The translations under genes and the position numbers were made by a program. Positions 7,528 through 19,046 of a stretch of 37,204 nt of DNA are shown one piece after another. Every line of letters starts with the position of its first letter. Positions within the stretch are counted from its first letter, which is position 1. This DNA is from Luteolibacter sp. (GTDB taxonomy: Bacteria; Verrucomicrobiota; Verrucomicrobiia; Verrucomicrobiales; Akkermansiaceae). The stretch lies in contig JAUYNL010000026.1 of the NCBI GenBank assembly GCA_030696085.1, forward strand, positions 1-37,204. The letters are read 5' to 3'. The notes under the pieces were generated by a model that was given only the letters and a program-made list of their open reading frames with translations, was not told the DNA's origin and searched no databases.

Positions 7528-8811
7528 GTGCCCGTCTTCACCTACAAAGCCCTCGCCACCAACGGCTCCGTCACCACCGGCGAGCTCGATGCCGCGGATC
7601 GTCCGGAAGCGCTCCGCATGCTCGACCGCAAGGGCCTGCAACCGGTCAATCTGAGGGAGAGCGCCGCCGCCGTGCAGACGCGCAAGCCCGCCGGCAAGGC
7701 GAAGTCCGACTCGGACGCGAAAACCTCTCCCAAGGCGGATGCCAAGGAAGACCTCATCCCCGAGGGCCCGATCAAACTCAAGCGCCAGGAAGTCGTGCTC
7801 TTCACCGAGGAGCTTTCGGACATGCTCAGCGCCGGCCTCCAGCTCGAACCGGCGCTCAAGTCGATGGAAAACCGCCAGGAACTCGGCAACCTCAAGGCCG
7901 TTTCCTACAAGATCCGCCAGATCGTCAGGGACGGTGTCAATTTCTCCGTCGCCTTGAAAAAAGTGAGCCCGAGTTTCGGATCGCTCTACTGCTCGCTGGC
8001 CGCGGCGGGCGAGGCCTCCGGCGCGCTCGACACCATCCTCAAGCGCCAGGCGCATTACCTCAAGACGCTCGCCGAGCTTCAGGCCCGCCTGGTGCTCGCG
8101 ATGATCTATCCGGCCTTCCTGGTGCTCGCCGGCATCGGCGTGTCCATCGTCTTCATCACCACGCTCATCCCGCAGCTCACCAAGCTCATCGAGAGCTCTC
8201 CGGGCGGCAAGATACCGTTAGGGGCCGCCATCCTCATCGCCATCTCGGAGTTTCTCAGCAAGTGGTGGATCGTCATGCTCACCAGCCTCATCGCCGGCGG
8301 CATCTTCTTCAAGGCATGGAAGGACAACGAGGCGAACAAGCCCACCTGGGACCGCCTGAAACTGCGCCTGCCGCTCATCGGCCGCGTCATCACCAGCCGC
8401 TTCTACGTCCAGTTCCTCGAAACCATGGCCAATCTCGTCGGCAACGGCCTGCCCCTGCTGCGCGCGCTGGAACTCTCTCGCGACGCCACCCAGAACCGCT
8501 CGCTGCGCGCCGCGCTGGATCAGGTCATCGTCCAGGTAGGAGACGGCCGCGCGTTTTCCAAAGCCCTCATCCGCAACGGCTCCTTCCCGCCGCTGCTCAT
8601 TGATATGATATCCGTCGGCGAGCAGACCGGAAAAATCGACCAATCCCTGCGCCGCGCCGCCGAGCGCTACGACAAGGAACTCGACAAGGACCTGCAGCGC
8701 ATCATGGCGCTCATCATGCCCACCGTGCTCATCATCATGGCCGGCCTCATCGGCACCATGGCCTACCTGATGATCACCGCCATCTTCCAGACGATCTCCA
8801 ATCTCGGGTGA
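7528..8811 (+). CDS. Type II secretion / type IV pilus inner-membrane platform protein (PilC/GspF family)
   Basis: This 427-aa protein starts at a GTG and reads PVFTYKALATNGS, the usual beginning of GspF/PilC proteins. Two repeated T2SSF domains are visible. The first has FTEELSDMLSAGLQLEPAL and GEASGALD, the second FLETMANLVGNGLPLLRAL and GEQTGKID. Each is followed by hydrophobic helices (about residues 185-225, 255-275 and 395-420). An Ala/Lys/Ser-rich linker (about 48-75) separates the short N-terminal segment from the first domain and is longer than in many homologues. The protein is the inner-membrane platform that couples the upstream ATPase to pilin assembly. The 23-bp gap and identical orientation make an operon very likely. 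Confidence 0.92.
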   Translation: MPVFTYKALATNGSVTTGELDAADRPEALRMLDRKGLQPVNLRESAAAVQTRKPAGKAKSDSDAKTSPKADAKEDLIPEGPIKLKRQEVVLFTEELSDMLSAGLQLEPALKSMENRQELGNLKAVSYKIRQIVRDGVNFSVALKKVSPSFGSLYCSLAAAGEASGALDTILKRQAHYLKTLAELQARLVLAMIYPAFLVLAGIGVSIVFITTLIPQLTKLIESSPGGKIPLGAAILIAISEFLSKWWIVMLTSLIAGGIFFKAWKDNEANKPTWDRLKLRLPLIGRVITSRFYVQFLETMANLVGNGLPLLRALELSRDATQNRSLRAALDQVIVQVGDGRAFSKALIRNGSFPPLLIDMISVGEQTGKIDQSLRRAAERYDKELDKDLQRIMALIMPTVLIIMAGLIGTMAYLMITAIFQTISNLG

Positions 8812-8859
8812 GTTTCTAATCCATTGCCAATCACCCCTTGCTCATCGACCATCCCGGTC

Positions 8860-9723
8860 ATGAGTTATTCCCAGATCCTCACCCACCCGGGTGCTTCGCA
8901 CAAAGACGAGTTCCTCGCCTGCTGCGTGCTGCTCGCCCATCATCCCGTCCCCATCGTCAGGCGGGAACCCGTGGCCGATGACCTCGCAGATGCCGCCATC
9001 GCCGTTCTGGATGTGGGCGGCATCCATGATCCGGCCTGCGGAAATTTCGATCACCACCAGTTTCCCAAAGACCACCCGCCGCAGTGCTCGCTGAGTCTCG
9101 TCCTGCAACACCTCGGGCTCTATGAGGACGCCCTGCGCTTTTGCGACTGGCTGGAGCCCGCCGAGTGGCTCGATACCCGCGGGCCCAATGAAACCTCCCT
9201 TTGGCTCGGAATCGGCCGCGACACCCTGGCAAAACTCAATTCCCCCATCGATGTCACCCTGCTGAGGCGCTTCGCCTCCGTTTCCCGGCTGGAGCCCGGC
9301 CAGCCCTTGTGGGAAATCATGCGCTGGATCGGCGAAGACCTCGTCAGCTACCTGCGCAGCCTGCGCCAACGCCTGGATTTCATCGCCGAGGTCGGGGAAT
9401 TCTGGGAAATCCAGTCCGCCACCGGGACCTTCCATGTGCTTTACGTCCCACGCACCGACCCGTTGCCGGACGAGCCCTCCGCCGGACTCGCCCGCTTCAT
9501 CGAAAGCCATCCGGATGGCGGAAAAATCGTCGGCCTCGTCTATCCGGACCGCCGGGGCGCGGGCTTCGGCCTGGCCCGACATAACGACCATCCGGGCTTG
9601 GATTTCACCCGCATCGGCGGTTTGGACGACGTTCATTTCGCCCATGCCCGCGGATTCGTCGCGAAAACCTCGGCCACGACTCCAGAAAGGCTGCGCGATC
9701 TGCTAGAGCGGAGCTGGGCTTGA
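8860..9723 (+). CDS. MYG1 family protein (UPF0160), DHH-like phosphoesterase/nuclease
   Basis: This 287-aa protein matches the MYG1/UPF0160 family. It has an N-terminal THPGASHKDEFLACCVL motif, then AVLDVGGIHDP and the FDHHQ metal-binding motif, with a C-terminal domain containing GLVYPDRRGAGFG. Eukaryotic MYG1 is an RNA exonuclease of mitochondria and nucleus. Bacterial members are poorly studied and related to DHH phosphoesterases. The usual first motif is close to THNGSFHADE, and here it is THPGASHKDE. The ATG at 8860 is preferred over an in-frame ATG at 8824 because the conserved motif follows it closely. It lies 48 bp after the secretion gene in the same direction, so co-transcription is possible but a functional link is not obvious. 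Confidence 0.82.
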   Translation: MSYSQILTHPGASHKDEFLACCVLLAHHPVPIVRREPVADDLADAAIAVLDVGGIHDPACGNFDHHQFPKDHPPQCSLSLVLQHLGLYEDALRFCDWLEPAEWLDTRGPNETSLWLGIGRDTLAKLNSPIDVTLLRRFASVSRLEPGQPLWEIMRWIGEDLVSYLRSLRQRLDFIAEVGEFWEIQSATGTFHVLYVPRTDPLPDEPSAGLARFIESHPDGGKIVGLVYPDRRGAGFGLARHNDHPGLDFTRIGGLDDVHFAHARGFVAKTSATTPERLRDLLERSWA

Positions 9724-9892
9724 AAAACACAATTTTTTGAGAGCAGGATCACCGCGGTGTGGACGCCGACGATGCACGCGCGGTTATCTGGCATTCCGGC
9801 CAGGGACTCTGAGCGATGCGGACCGCTCCGCAGCTTGCCCTTGAAAATTGAGGATGGCGCACGGAGCGCCGTCGGGCGTAACATTCCGCCGC
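9724..9892. other. Intergenic stretch with three short hairpins
   Basis: No gene is supported between the MYG1-like gene and the next TIM-barrel gene. Three small inverted repeats follow each other: CTGGC/GCCAG (9788-9803), TGCGGA/TCCGCA around a CCGC loop (9817-9832) and GGCGC/GCGCC (9855-9870). None has a T-tract. They could be a degenerate interspersed repeat, an RNA processing site or a leader structure for the downstream gene, whose ATG is at 9893. Confidence 0.35.
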
Positions 9893-10834
9893 ATGCTCGC
9901 TTTTTCATCCTGCTGGAATAACAGCCGTCATTCGGACGGCGAGTCGATGATCGAGGAAATCGTAGATCTTGGGTTCCAGCACATCGAGTTATCACACGGC
10001 ATGACCATCGCCAAGCTGCCTGGCATCCGGCGGGCTTATCAACGCGGCCTCTTCACCTGCTCCGGCGTCCACAATTTCTTTCCCTCGCCTGTCGAGGTGA
10101 TGATCGACGCGCCGGACGCCTATGAGTTCACCTCGCACCGGCCCGGCGACCGCAAGCGCGCGATGGACATGACTCTGCGCACACTCGAACTCGCCATGGA
10201 ATTCAACGCCCAATATCTGGTGCTCCACATGGGATCGGTGCCAATGAGCCCGAAAAAGTGGACCCGCCCGCTGACGGCCGCCGTCGCCGCGGGCGGCGGC
10301 CACAGCCGGGAGTTCATCAAGGCCAAGCTCGCCTTCGTGAGAAAGCGCGAGAAAGTCGCCCCGCTCTATTACCACCGGGCGATCGAGGCGCTGGCCGCCA
10401 TCGCCGAAAAGGCCGCCGAGTGCGGCGTGAAGCTCGCCATCGAGTCCCGCTCGCGCTTTGAAGACATGCCGACCGAGCGCGAGATGTTCAGGCTTCAGGA
10501 ACACTTCGCGGACAACCCGTGGGTCGGTTACTGGCATGATTTCGGCCACGTCCAGCTCAAGCACAACCTCGGCCTGCTGGATCACCTCGAATGGCTGGAA
10601 AGAATCTCGCCGCACCTCATCGGCGGCCATGTGCATGATGTCGAGTGGCCGGCCCGCGATCATCGCGTGCCCTTCAGCGGCACGCTGGATTACGCGCCCT
10701 TGCTGGAATTTTTCCCACCCGGCTGCCCGCTGGTGTGGGAGCTCAGCCCCACCCGCGAGGCCAGTGAAATCCGCAGCGCGCTGGAGCACTGGCGCACCGA
10801 GTTCCCTGACGAGCAACCCGACTTTCGCTGTTAG
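9893..10834 (+). CDS. Sugar phosphate isomerase/epimerase-like TIM-barrel protein
   Basis: This 313-aa cytoplasmic protein has the AP endonuclease 2/xylose isomerase-like TIM-barrel pattern. Visible blocks are LGFQHIELSHG near the N-terminus, YLVLHMGSVPM, LAIESRSRFEDMP, WHDFGHVQ and GGHVHDVEWPARDH. These supply the Glu, Asp and His residues that bind metal and substrate. Unlike the protein at 4793-5674 it has no signal peptide. The ATG at 9893 is preferred because an in-frame ATG at 9848 would add 15 residues (MRMAHGAPSGVTFRR) that do not belong to the fold. The reaction cannot be predicted more closely than sugar isomerisation, epimerisation or a related aldol-type step. Confidence 0.82.
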   Translation: MLAFSSCWNNSRHSDGESMIEEIVDLGFQHIELSHGMTIAKLPGIRRAYQRGLFTCSGVHNFFPSPVEVMIDAPDAYEFTSHRPGDRKRAMDMTLRTLELAMEFNAQYLVLHMGSVPMSPKKWTRPLTAAVAAGGGHSREFIKAKLAFVRKREKVAPLYYHRAIEALAAIAEKAAECGVKLAIESRSRFEDMPTEREMFRLQEHFADNPWVGYWHDFGHVQLKHNLGLLDHLEWLERISPHLIGGHVHDVEWPARDHRVPFSGTLDYAPLLEFFPPGCPLVWELSPTREASEIRSALEHWRTEFPDEQPDFRC

Positions 10835-10876
10835 CGGGTTTTCCGCGTCCGTATCGTTGAGATTGCGTTCATTTTT

Positions 10877-11071
10877 TCAAAAGGTCTCCACCACAGGCAT
10901 TGAATTTCGAATTCCGGGCGGGGCTTGTGCGGGCAGGGTGAAGCCGAGTTGGTCGAGGAGTAGCTGGTGAACCTTCTCGGGCTTGGTGTGGCGTTTCATC
11001 CGCAGTTCGCGACCGTCGGATTCAGGGTGGATCATCCGGATGTGGTGGCCGTCCGCAGTTTTCGCGCCCAT
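10877..11071 (-). CDS. Small unknown protein or gene remnant with an upstream CxCGGK motif
   Basis: A 64-codon minus-strand frame with strongly G/C-biased third positions encodes MGAKTADGHHIRMIHPES followed by a basic, leucine-rich C-terminal half ending in PPGIRNSMPVVETF. The coding-like frame continues upstream of the ATG through FACGCGGKF to a stop near 11131 without another start codon. Either the true N-terminus was lost by frameshift or deletion, or the gene starts at the ATG. It follows gltD in the same direction. CGCGGK suggests half of a zinc-ribbon. The rest could be the C-terminus of a transposase. I do not recognise a family with confidence. Confidence 0.4.
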   Translation of the reverse strand: MGAKTADGHHIRMIHPESDGRELRMKRHTKPEKVHQLLLDQLGFTLPAQAPPGIRNSMPVVETF

Positions 11072-11137
11072 GAACTTGCCGCCGCAGCCACAGGCGAAGA
11101 GCGAAAAACTCGTGGTCCCGGCTTGCCGTTACCGGCA

Positions 11138-12631
11138 TTACGGCAAATTCGTGACGCCCATCAGGAAGCGGTCGCATTCGCGGGCGGCGCCACGTCCTTC
11201 ATTGATGGCCCAGACGACGAGTGATTGGCCGCGGCGCATATCACCGGCGGCGAAGACGCCGGGGAGATTGGTGGTGTACTTGTCGTGCTCGGCTTTGACA
11301 TTGGAGCGGGCGTCGGTTTCGAGGGCGAATTGTTTCACGATATCGCTTTCAGGTCCGATGAAGCCCATGGCGAGCAAGGCGAGCTGTGCGGGGATGGTGC
11401 GGGTGGTGCCGGCGACTTCCCTGGGACTGAAGCGGTCGTGGTCGTTCACCCACTCGATGTCGCAGATTTCGAGGCCGGATAGATTGCCGGCGTCGTCCTT
11501 GAGGAAGCGCTTGGTTTGCACCAGATACTGGCGCGGGTCCTGACCTTGGACGGCTGCCGCCTCTTCCTGGCCGTAGTCCATTTTGTAAACCTTCGGCCAC
11601 TCGGGCCACGGGTTGTTTGCGGCACGCTCCACCGGTGGCTGGGGCATGATTTCAAGCTGGATGACGCTTTTGCAGCCGTGGCGCAGGCTGGTGCCCACAC
11701 AGTCGGTGCCGGTATCGCCGCCACCGATGACGACGACGTCCCTGCCCTTGGCATTGAGTGCGGGATTCGTGCCGTTGAAATGATGGTCGAGCTGATGGCG
11801 GGTGTTGCTGGTGAGGAACTCCATGGCGAGAAAGACGCCGTTGGCATCGCGATTTTCAATGGGGAGGTCGCGACCAAGAGTAGCGCCGCAGCAGAGGACG
11901 ACGGCGTCGAATTCCCCGCGCAGGCGCGCGGCGGTCCAGTCAGTATTTGTGCCGATGGCGATTCCGGTTTTGAAAACGACGCCTTCCCCGGTCATGAGGT
12001 TGACGCGGCGTTGCACGACTTCTTCCTTGTCGAGCTTCATGTTAGGGATGCCATACATCAGCAAGCCGCCGGCGCGATCCTCGCGCTCGAAGACGGTGAC
12101 GGAGTGGCCGGCTTGGTTGAGTTGATCCGCGCAGGCGAGGCCGGAGGGGCCGGAGCCGACGATGGCGACTTTTTTACCGGTGCGGGTGGCGGGGATTTTG
12201 GGAGTGACCCAGCCTTTTTCCCAGCCTTTGTCGATGATGGCGCACTCGTTGTTTTTAATGGTGACGGGCGGCTCGATGACGCCGAGCACGCAGGAGCCTT
12301 CGCACGGGGCGGGGCAGACGCGGCCGGTGAACTCGGGGAAGTTGTTGGTTTTGTGGAGGCGCTCGAGCGCTTCTTTCCAACGGCCTCGGAAAATCAGATC
12401 GTTCCATTCGGGAATCAGGTTGTTGACAGGGCAGCCGCTGGCCATGCCGGAAACGATGTGGCCGGTGTGGCAGAACGGCGTGCCACAATCCATGCAGCGC
12501 GCGCCCTGGGCGGCGCGTGTTTGGTCATCCCCGTGAATTTTGAATTCCTTCCAGTTCCTGAGGCGTTCGAGTGGCGCGACTTCGGAATCGGTCTGGCGCG
12601 CGATTTCCATGAATCCTGTTGGCTTGCCCAT
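11138..12631 (-). CDS. gltD: Glutamate synthase small (beta) subunit
   Basis: This 497-aa protein has the full length and order of GltD. An N-terminal cysteine-rich domain carries CMDCGTPFC (C46, C49, C54), a GCPVNN cysteine at 67 and CPAPCEGSC, which together hold the two [4Fe-4S] clusters. An FAD site follows with [17 protein letters not shown], then an NADPH site with [17 protein letters not shown]-terminal [21 protein letters not shown] completes the FAD fold. GltD feeds electrons from NAD(P)H to GltB for reductive transfer of glutamine amide nitrogen to 2-oxoglutarate. It starts 35 bp after the gltB stop on the same strand, so gltB-gltD is an operon. Confidence 0.97.
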   Translation of the reverse strand: MGKPTGFMEIARQTDSEVAPLERLRNWKEFKIHGDDQTRAAQGARCMDCGTPFCHTGHIVSGMASGCPVNNLIPEWNDLIFRGRWKEALERLHKTNNFPEFTGRVCPAPCEGSCVLGVIEPPVTIKNNECAIIDKGWEKGWVTPKIPATRTGKKVAIVGSGPSGLACADQLNQAGHSVTVFEREDRAGGLLMYGIPNMKLDKEEVVQRRVNLMTGEGVVFKTGIAIGTNTDWTAARLRGEFDAVVLCCGATLGRDLPIENRDANGVFLAMEFLTSNTRHQLDHHFNGTNPALNAKGRDVVVIGGGDTGTDCVGTSLRHGCKSVIQLEIMPQPPVERAANNPWPEWPKVYKMDYGQEEAAAVQGQDPRQYLVQTKRFLKDDAGNLSGLEICDIEWVNDHDRFSPREVAGTTRTIPAQLALLAMGFIGPESDIVKQFALETDARSNVKAEHDKYTTNLPGVFAAGDMRRGQSLVVWAINEGRGAARECDRFLMGVTNLP

Positions 12632-12666
12632 GTGATTTGCGAGTTGAGATTTGAAATTGGTGGAGA

Positions 12667-15600
12667 TCAGTTACCTCCGACGCGTGATAGATCCTTGAGG
12701 TTTTCTTCGAATGCGGCCATCGCGGCCTCGTCTCCGGAGAGTCCTTGTTGCTCGACTTTACGGAAGCACTCGAGCATGCGCTGGTAATCGCGGGGGAAGA
12801 CTTTGAAGAACTTGGGCAACTCGGCGTCCCAGTTTGCCAGCAGCGCGGCGCCGCGGGCGGAGCCTGTTAGATCGACGTGTTTTTCGATTTCCGCTTTCAC
12901 TCCGGCGATGTCCGCATCTCCGCATTCGATGAGGCGGTAGAGGTTGACCATTTCGTGGTTGAGGCGTTTTTCAAAGAGTCCGTCGATGTCATAGACATAG
13001 GCGATGCCGCCGGACATGCCGGCGGCGAAGTTGCGGCCGGTTTCGCCTAGGATGATGACCTGGCCGCCGGTCATGTATTCGCAGCCGTGGTCGCCGATGC
13101 CTTCGACGACGGCGTTCACGCCGGAGTTTCTGACGCAGAAACGTTCGCCGGCGATGCCGTTGATGTAGGCTTCGCCCAAGGTCGCGCCGTAGAAGGCGAC
13201 GTTGCCGATGAGGACGTTCTCCTCGGCCTTGAGGGTGGAGCCCTTGGGCGGATAGATGATGATTCTGGCTCCTGACAAGCCCTTGCCGACATAGTCGTTG
13301 GCGTCGCCCTCCAGGGTGAAGGTCATGCCGGGCGGCGTGAATGCGGCGAAGGATTGTCCGGCGCTGCCGGTGAACTTCAGTTGGATGGTGTCCTCGGGCA
13401 GGCCCTTGCCGCCGTGTTTGCGGGTGACCTCGCTGCCGGTGATGGTGCCCACCACGCGGTTGACGTTGGTGATCGGGAGTTCGGCGCGGACTTTCTCGCC
13501 CCGCTCGATGGCGGGCTTGCAGAGCGCGAGCAGGTGGGTGTTGTCCAGCGCGTGCCTGAGTCCGTGATCCTGCTGGATCTGGCAATAGACTCCGACATTG
13601 TCGTCCACATCGGGTCTGTGGAAGATGGTGGTTAGATCGACGCCTTTTGCTTTCCAGTGATCGGTGGCTTCCGCGGTATCGAGGCATTCGACATGGCCGA
13701 CCATTTCATTGATGGTGCGGAATCCGCATTGAGCCATGATTTCGCGCAGCTCCATGGCGATGAAGGTCATGAAATTGACGACGTGCTCGGGCTTGCCTGC
13801 GAAGTTTTTTCGGAGTTTTGGATCCTGGGTGGCGACGCCGACGGGGCAGGTGTTTTTCTGGCAGACGCGCATCATCAGGCAGCCGACGGAAACGAGCGGG
13901 GCTGTGGCGAAGCCGTATTCCTCGGCACCTAACAACGCGGCGATGGCCACGTCGCGGCCGGTTTTGAGCTGGCCGTCGGTTTCCAGGACGACGCGGCTGC
14001 GCAGGTCGTTGAGCAGGAGAATCTGGTTGGTTTCCGCGAGGCCGAGTTCCCAGGGCGCACCGGCATTGTAGATCGAGGAGGACGGGGAGGCGCCCGTGCC
14101 ACCATCGTGGCCGGCGATGAGGATGACGTCCGCGTGGGCCTTGGCCACACCCGCGGCGATGGTTCCGACGCCGACTTCCGCGACGAGTTTCACATTGATG
14201 CGGGCGCGCGGGTTGGCGTTTTTCAGGTCGTGGATCAACTCGGCGAGGTCTTCGATCGAGTAGATGTCATGATGAGGGGGAGGGGAGACGAGTCCCACGC
14301 CGGGCGTCGAGTGCCGGACTTTGGCGATCCAGGGATAGACCTTGGAGCCTGGGAGTTCGCCGCCTTCGCCGGGCTTGGCTCCCTGCGAGATTTTGATTTG
14401 AATTTCATCGGCGTTGACGAGGTATTCGCTGGTCACGCCGAAGCGGCCGGAGGCGACCTGTTTGATGGCGGAGCGTTTGCTGTCGCCATTTGCCATGGGG
14501 ATGAAGCGCCCTGGGTCTTCGCCACCTTCGCCGGTGTTCGACTTGCCGCCGATGCGGTTCATGGCGATGGCGAGTGTTTCGTGGGCTTCCTGGGAGATCG
14601 AGCCATAGGACATGGCTCCTGTTTTGAAGCGTTTGGTGATCGTTTCGATGGATTCCACCTCGTCGAGGGGCACGGGTGTGCGGTTGCTGCGGAAACGCAT
14701 CAGGCCGCGCAGGGTGGAGAGGTTTTCGCACTGGTCGTTCACCTTTTTTGCGTACTGTTTGAAAACCTCATAGCTACCGGTGCGCACCGCCTTTTGGAGC
14801 AGGTGGATGGTTTCCGGATTGAAGAGGTGGAATTCCCCATCCTTGCGCCACTGATAGACGCCGCCGGATTCGAGGGCGCGGTCATCGGTCTCGATATGGC
14901 GGTCAGGGAATGCGGCGCGGTGGCGAATCAATGATTCTTCGGCGATCTGCTCGATGCCTGAGCCCTTGCAGCGGCTGGAGGTGCCGGGGAAATATTTGTT
15001 CACCACGCCCAGTTTCAGGCCGATGGTTTCGAAGATTTGCGCGCCGCGATAAGAGGCGACGGTCGAGATGCCCATCTTCGCCATGGTTTTGACCACCCCC
15101 TTGATGGAGCCTTTGAGGAAGTTGTAAACCGCCTTGTCGAAATCCATGTCCAGCATCTGATCCTTGATCATCTGATGGATGGAATCGAAAACCATGTAGG
15201 GATTGATGGCATCCGCGCCGTAGCCGATGAGGGTCGAGAAATGATGGACCTCGCGGGCCTCGCCGGTTTCCAGAATGATGGAAACCTTGGTGCGGGTGCC
15301 CGTACGCACCAAGTGATGGTGCAGGCCGCCCATGACGAGTAGCGTGGGCATTGCGGCATGCGTGGCGTCAATATTGCGGTCGGAGATGATGAGGATGTTC
15401 GCTCCATCCGCGATCGCCCAGTCGGCGGTGGCGCAGAGGCGGTCGAAGGCTTTTTCAAGTCCATTGCCGCCTTGGTCGGTGGGGAACAGGGCGTCTAGCG
15501 TGACGGATTTGAACCCACTCAGATGGATTTCACGCAATTTGGCGAGTTGCTTGTTGTCGATCAGAGGATTGTCCAGGCGGATCATCCGGCAGCTGTGCGG

Positions 15601-17337
15601 ACCGGGATCGAGCAGGTTGCCCTCGGAGCCGATGAAGGTTTCGGTGGCGGTGACAAGTTCCTCGCGGATGCAATCGAGCGCCGGGTTGGTGACCTGGGCG
15701 AAGATCTGCTTGAAATACTGGTAGAGGTGTTTTGGCTTGTCCGAGAGCACGGCAAGTGGCGTGTCGTTGCCCATGGAGGTGATCGGTTGAACGCCGGTGG
15801 CAGCCGTGGGCCCGAGCAACATGCGGAGATCCTCGTAGGTGTACCCGAAAGCGAGTTGGCGTTCGAGGATGCGTTTTTCTTCCACGGCTGACGGAGTCTT
15901 GGCATCGGGCAGGTCCTTGAGGAATACGCGGTTTTCATCCAGCCATTTCTTGTAGGGCCTGGCGGAATAGACGCGCTGTTTGATTTCATCGTCCGGGACG
16001 ATGCGGCCTTCCTTCATGTCCACGAGGAACATGCGGCCGGGGCGCAAGCGGCCTTTTTCCACCACGCTGAGCGGATCGAGATCGGGGATGACGCCGACTT
16101 CGGAGGCCATGATGACGAGGTCGTCGTTGGTGACGTAGTAGCGGCTCGGGCGGAGGCCATTGCGATCGAGCACGGCTCCGATCTGTTGGCCGTCGGAGAA
16201 GGTGATGGAAGCCGGGCCGTCCCATGGTTCCATCATGCAGGCGTGGAACTCGTAGAACGCGGTCTTGTCCTCGTTCATCATGGTGTGGCGTTCCCAAGGT
16301 TCGGGGATCATCATCATCATCGCGTGGACGAGGTCGTAGCCGCCGAAGTGCATGAATTCGAGGGCATTGTCGAAGCGCGCCGAGTCCGAACCGTCTTCGT
16401 TGATGACAGGGAAAATGCGTGAAATGTCTCCGCCGAACTGATCGCTCTGGCAGAGTGCCTCGCGGGCTTTCATGAAGTTGGCGTTGCCCATGACGGTGTT
16501 GATTTCTCCGTTGTGGGCGATGAAACGGTTCGGGTGCGCGCGCGACCAACTCGGGAAGGTGTTGGTGGAGAAACGGGTGTGCATCAGCGCCAGCGCGGAT
16601 TCAAAATCCGGATCGTGGAAGTCCGGAAAATACTCGGCCAACTGACAGGGCGTGAGCATTCCTTTGTACACCATCGTTTTCGCGGAAAGATTGGTGACGT
16701 AGTGGTAGTCCGCGCCGGGGAACGTGTTGGAGCGGTTGCCGTGGACGTCGGAGTATTTGTTCGGCACCTCATTGCTGCGGATCCAGGCGGCGACACGCTT
16801 GCGGATGATGAAGAGCTTGCGCTCGAAATCCATCGGGTCGGTGATGTCCGGGTTTTTCCCGATGAAGACTTGTTTGATGGCGGGTTCGTAACGACCGGAG
16901 GTTTTGCCGAGGATGGAGCTTTTGACCGGGACGGTGCGCCAACCGATGAACTTCTGTCCCTCCTCGCGGATGACGATTTCAAAGACCTGCATCGCGGCCT
17001 CGCGTTCGCTGGTTTCCGGCGGGAAAAATACCAGGCCGGAGCCGTAGGAGCCTTCCGGTGGGAGTTCGATGCCTTTTTTCGCCATTTCCTTGCGCAGGAA
17101 CTTGTCCGGCATCTGGACGAAAATGCCCGCGCCGTCACCGGTGGCGGGGTCCGATCCGCTGGCCCCGCGATGGTCCATCTGGGCATTCATCGTGAGGGTT
17201 TTGACGATGATGTCATGGGAGCGCTTGCCTTTGAGGTGGGCGATAAAGCCGACGCCGCAGGAGTCTTTCTCGCGGGAGGGGTGCCAAAGTCCTTGGGGTT
17301 GGGGCCAGCCAAGCGGGAATGTCTGCGAAACGGACAT
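12667..17337 (-). CDS. gltB: Glutamate synthase large (alpha) subunit
   Basis: At 1556 aa the protein is typical of bacterial GltB. The start is set at ATG 17337 ([13 protein letters not shown]), because this puts the glutaminase nucleophile at Cys27 in the motif [10 protein letters not shown] after a 26-residue propeptide that should be removed. The amidotransferase domain is followed by the central and FMN-binding synthase domains, with [18 protein letters not shown] and HDGGTGASP motifs. The [3Fe-4S] site [14 protein letters not shown] has the C-x5-C-x4-C spacing. The C-terminus is the GXGXG beta-helix domain. An in-frame upstream extension to 17595 exists but is Pro- and Ser-rich and lies before the propeptide, so it is rejected. 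Divergent gdhA lies 359 bp away. Confidence 0.97.
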   Translation of the reverse strand: MSVSQTFPLGWPQPQGLWHPSREKDSCGVGFIAHLKGKRSHDIIVKTLTMNAQMDHRGASGSDPATGDGAGIFVQMPDKFLRKEMAKKGIELPPEGSYGSGLVFFPPETSEREAAMQVFEIVIREEGQKFIGWRTVPVKSSILGKTSGRYEPAIKQVFIGKNPDITDPMDFERKLFIIRKRVAAWIRSNEVPNKYSDVHGNRSNTFPGADYHYVTNLSAKTMVYKGMLTPCQLAEYFPDFHDPDFESALALMHTRFSTNTFPSWSRAHPNRFIAHNGEINTVMGNANFMKAREALCQSDQFGGDISRIFPVINEDGSDSARFDNALEFMHFGGYDLVHAMMMMIPEPWERHTMMNEDKTAFYEFHACMMEPWDGPASITFSDGQQIGAVLDRNGLRPSRYYVTNDDLVIMASEVGVIPDLDPLSVVEKGRLRPGRMFLVDMKEGRIVPDDEIKQRVYSARPYKKWLDENRVFLKDLPDAKTPSAVEEKRILERQLAFGYTYEDLRMLLGPTAATGVQPITSMGNDTPLAVLSDKPKHLYQYFKQIFAQVTNPALDCIREELVTATETFIGSEGNLLDPGPHSCRMIRLDNPLIDNKQLAKLREIHLSGFKSVTLDALFPTDQGGNGLEKAFDRLCATADWAIADGANILIISDRNIDATHAAMPTLLVMGGLHHHLVRTGTRTKVSIILETGEAREVHHFSTLIGYGADAINPYMVFDSIHQMIKDQMLDMDFDKAVYNFLKGSIKGVVKTMAKMGISTVASYRGAQIFETIGLKLGVVNKYFPGTSSRCKGSGIEQIAEESLIRHRAAFPDRHIETDDRALESGGVYQWRKDGEFHLFNPETIHLLQKAVRTGSYEVFKQYAKKVNDQCENLSTLRGLMRFRSNRTPVPLDEVESIETITKRFKTGAMSYGSISQEAHETLAIAMNRIGGKSNTGEGGEDPGRFIPMANGDSKRSAIKQVASGRFGVTSEYLVNADEIQIKISQGAKPGEGGELPGSKVYPWIAKVRHSTPGVGLVSPPPHHDIYSIEDLAELIHDLKNANPRARINVKLVAEVGVGTIAAGVAKAHADVILIAGHDGGTGASPSSSIYNAGAPWELGLAETNQILLLNDLRSRVVLETDGQLKTGRDVAIAALLGAEEYGFATAPLVSVGCLMMRVCQKNTCPVGVATQDPKLRKNFAGKPEHVVNFMTFIAMELREIMAQCGFRTINEMVGHVECLDTAEATDHWKAKGVDLTTIFHRPDVDDNVGVYCQIQQDHGLRHALDNTHLLALCKPAIERGEKVRAELPITNVNRVVGTITGSEVTRKHGGKGLPEDTIQLKFTGSAGQSFAAFTPPGMTFTLEGDANDYVGKGLSGARIIIYPPKGSTLKAEENVLIGNVAFYGATLGEAYINGIAGERFCVRNSGVNAVVEGIGDHGCEYMTGGQVIILGETGRNFAAGMSGGIAYVYDIDGLFEKRLNHEMVNLYRLIECGDADIAGVKAEIEKHVDLTGSARGAALLANWDAELPKFFKVFPRDYQRMLECFRKVEQQGLSGDEAAMAAFEENLKDLSRVGGN

Positions 17338-19043
<1,706 letters not shown>

Positions 19044-19046
19044 ACC

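Noticed and set aside
11516..12787. A 423-codon plus-strand open frame over gltD
   Set aside because: It is antisense to the unmistakable gltD and runs into gltB. The Ala-, Gly- and Asp-rich text has no recognisable domain.
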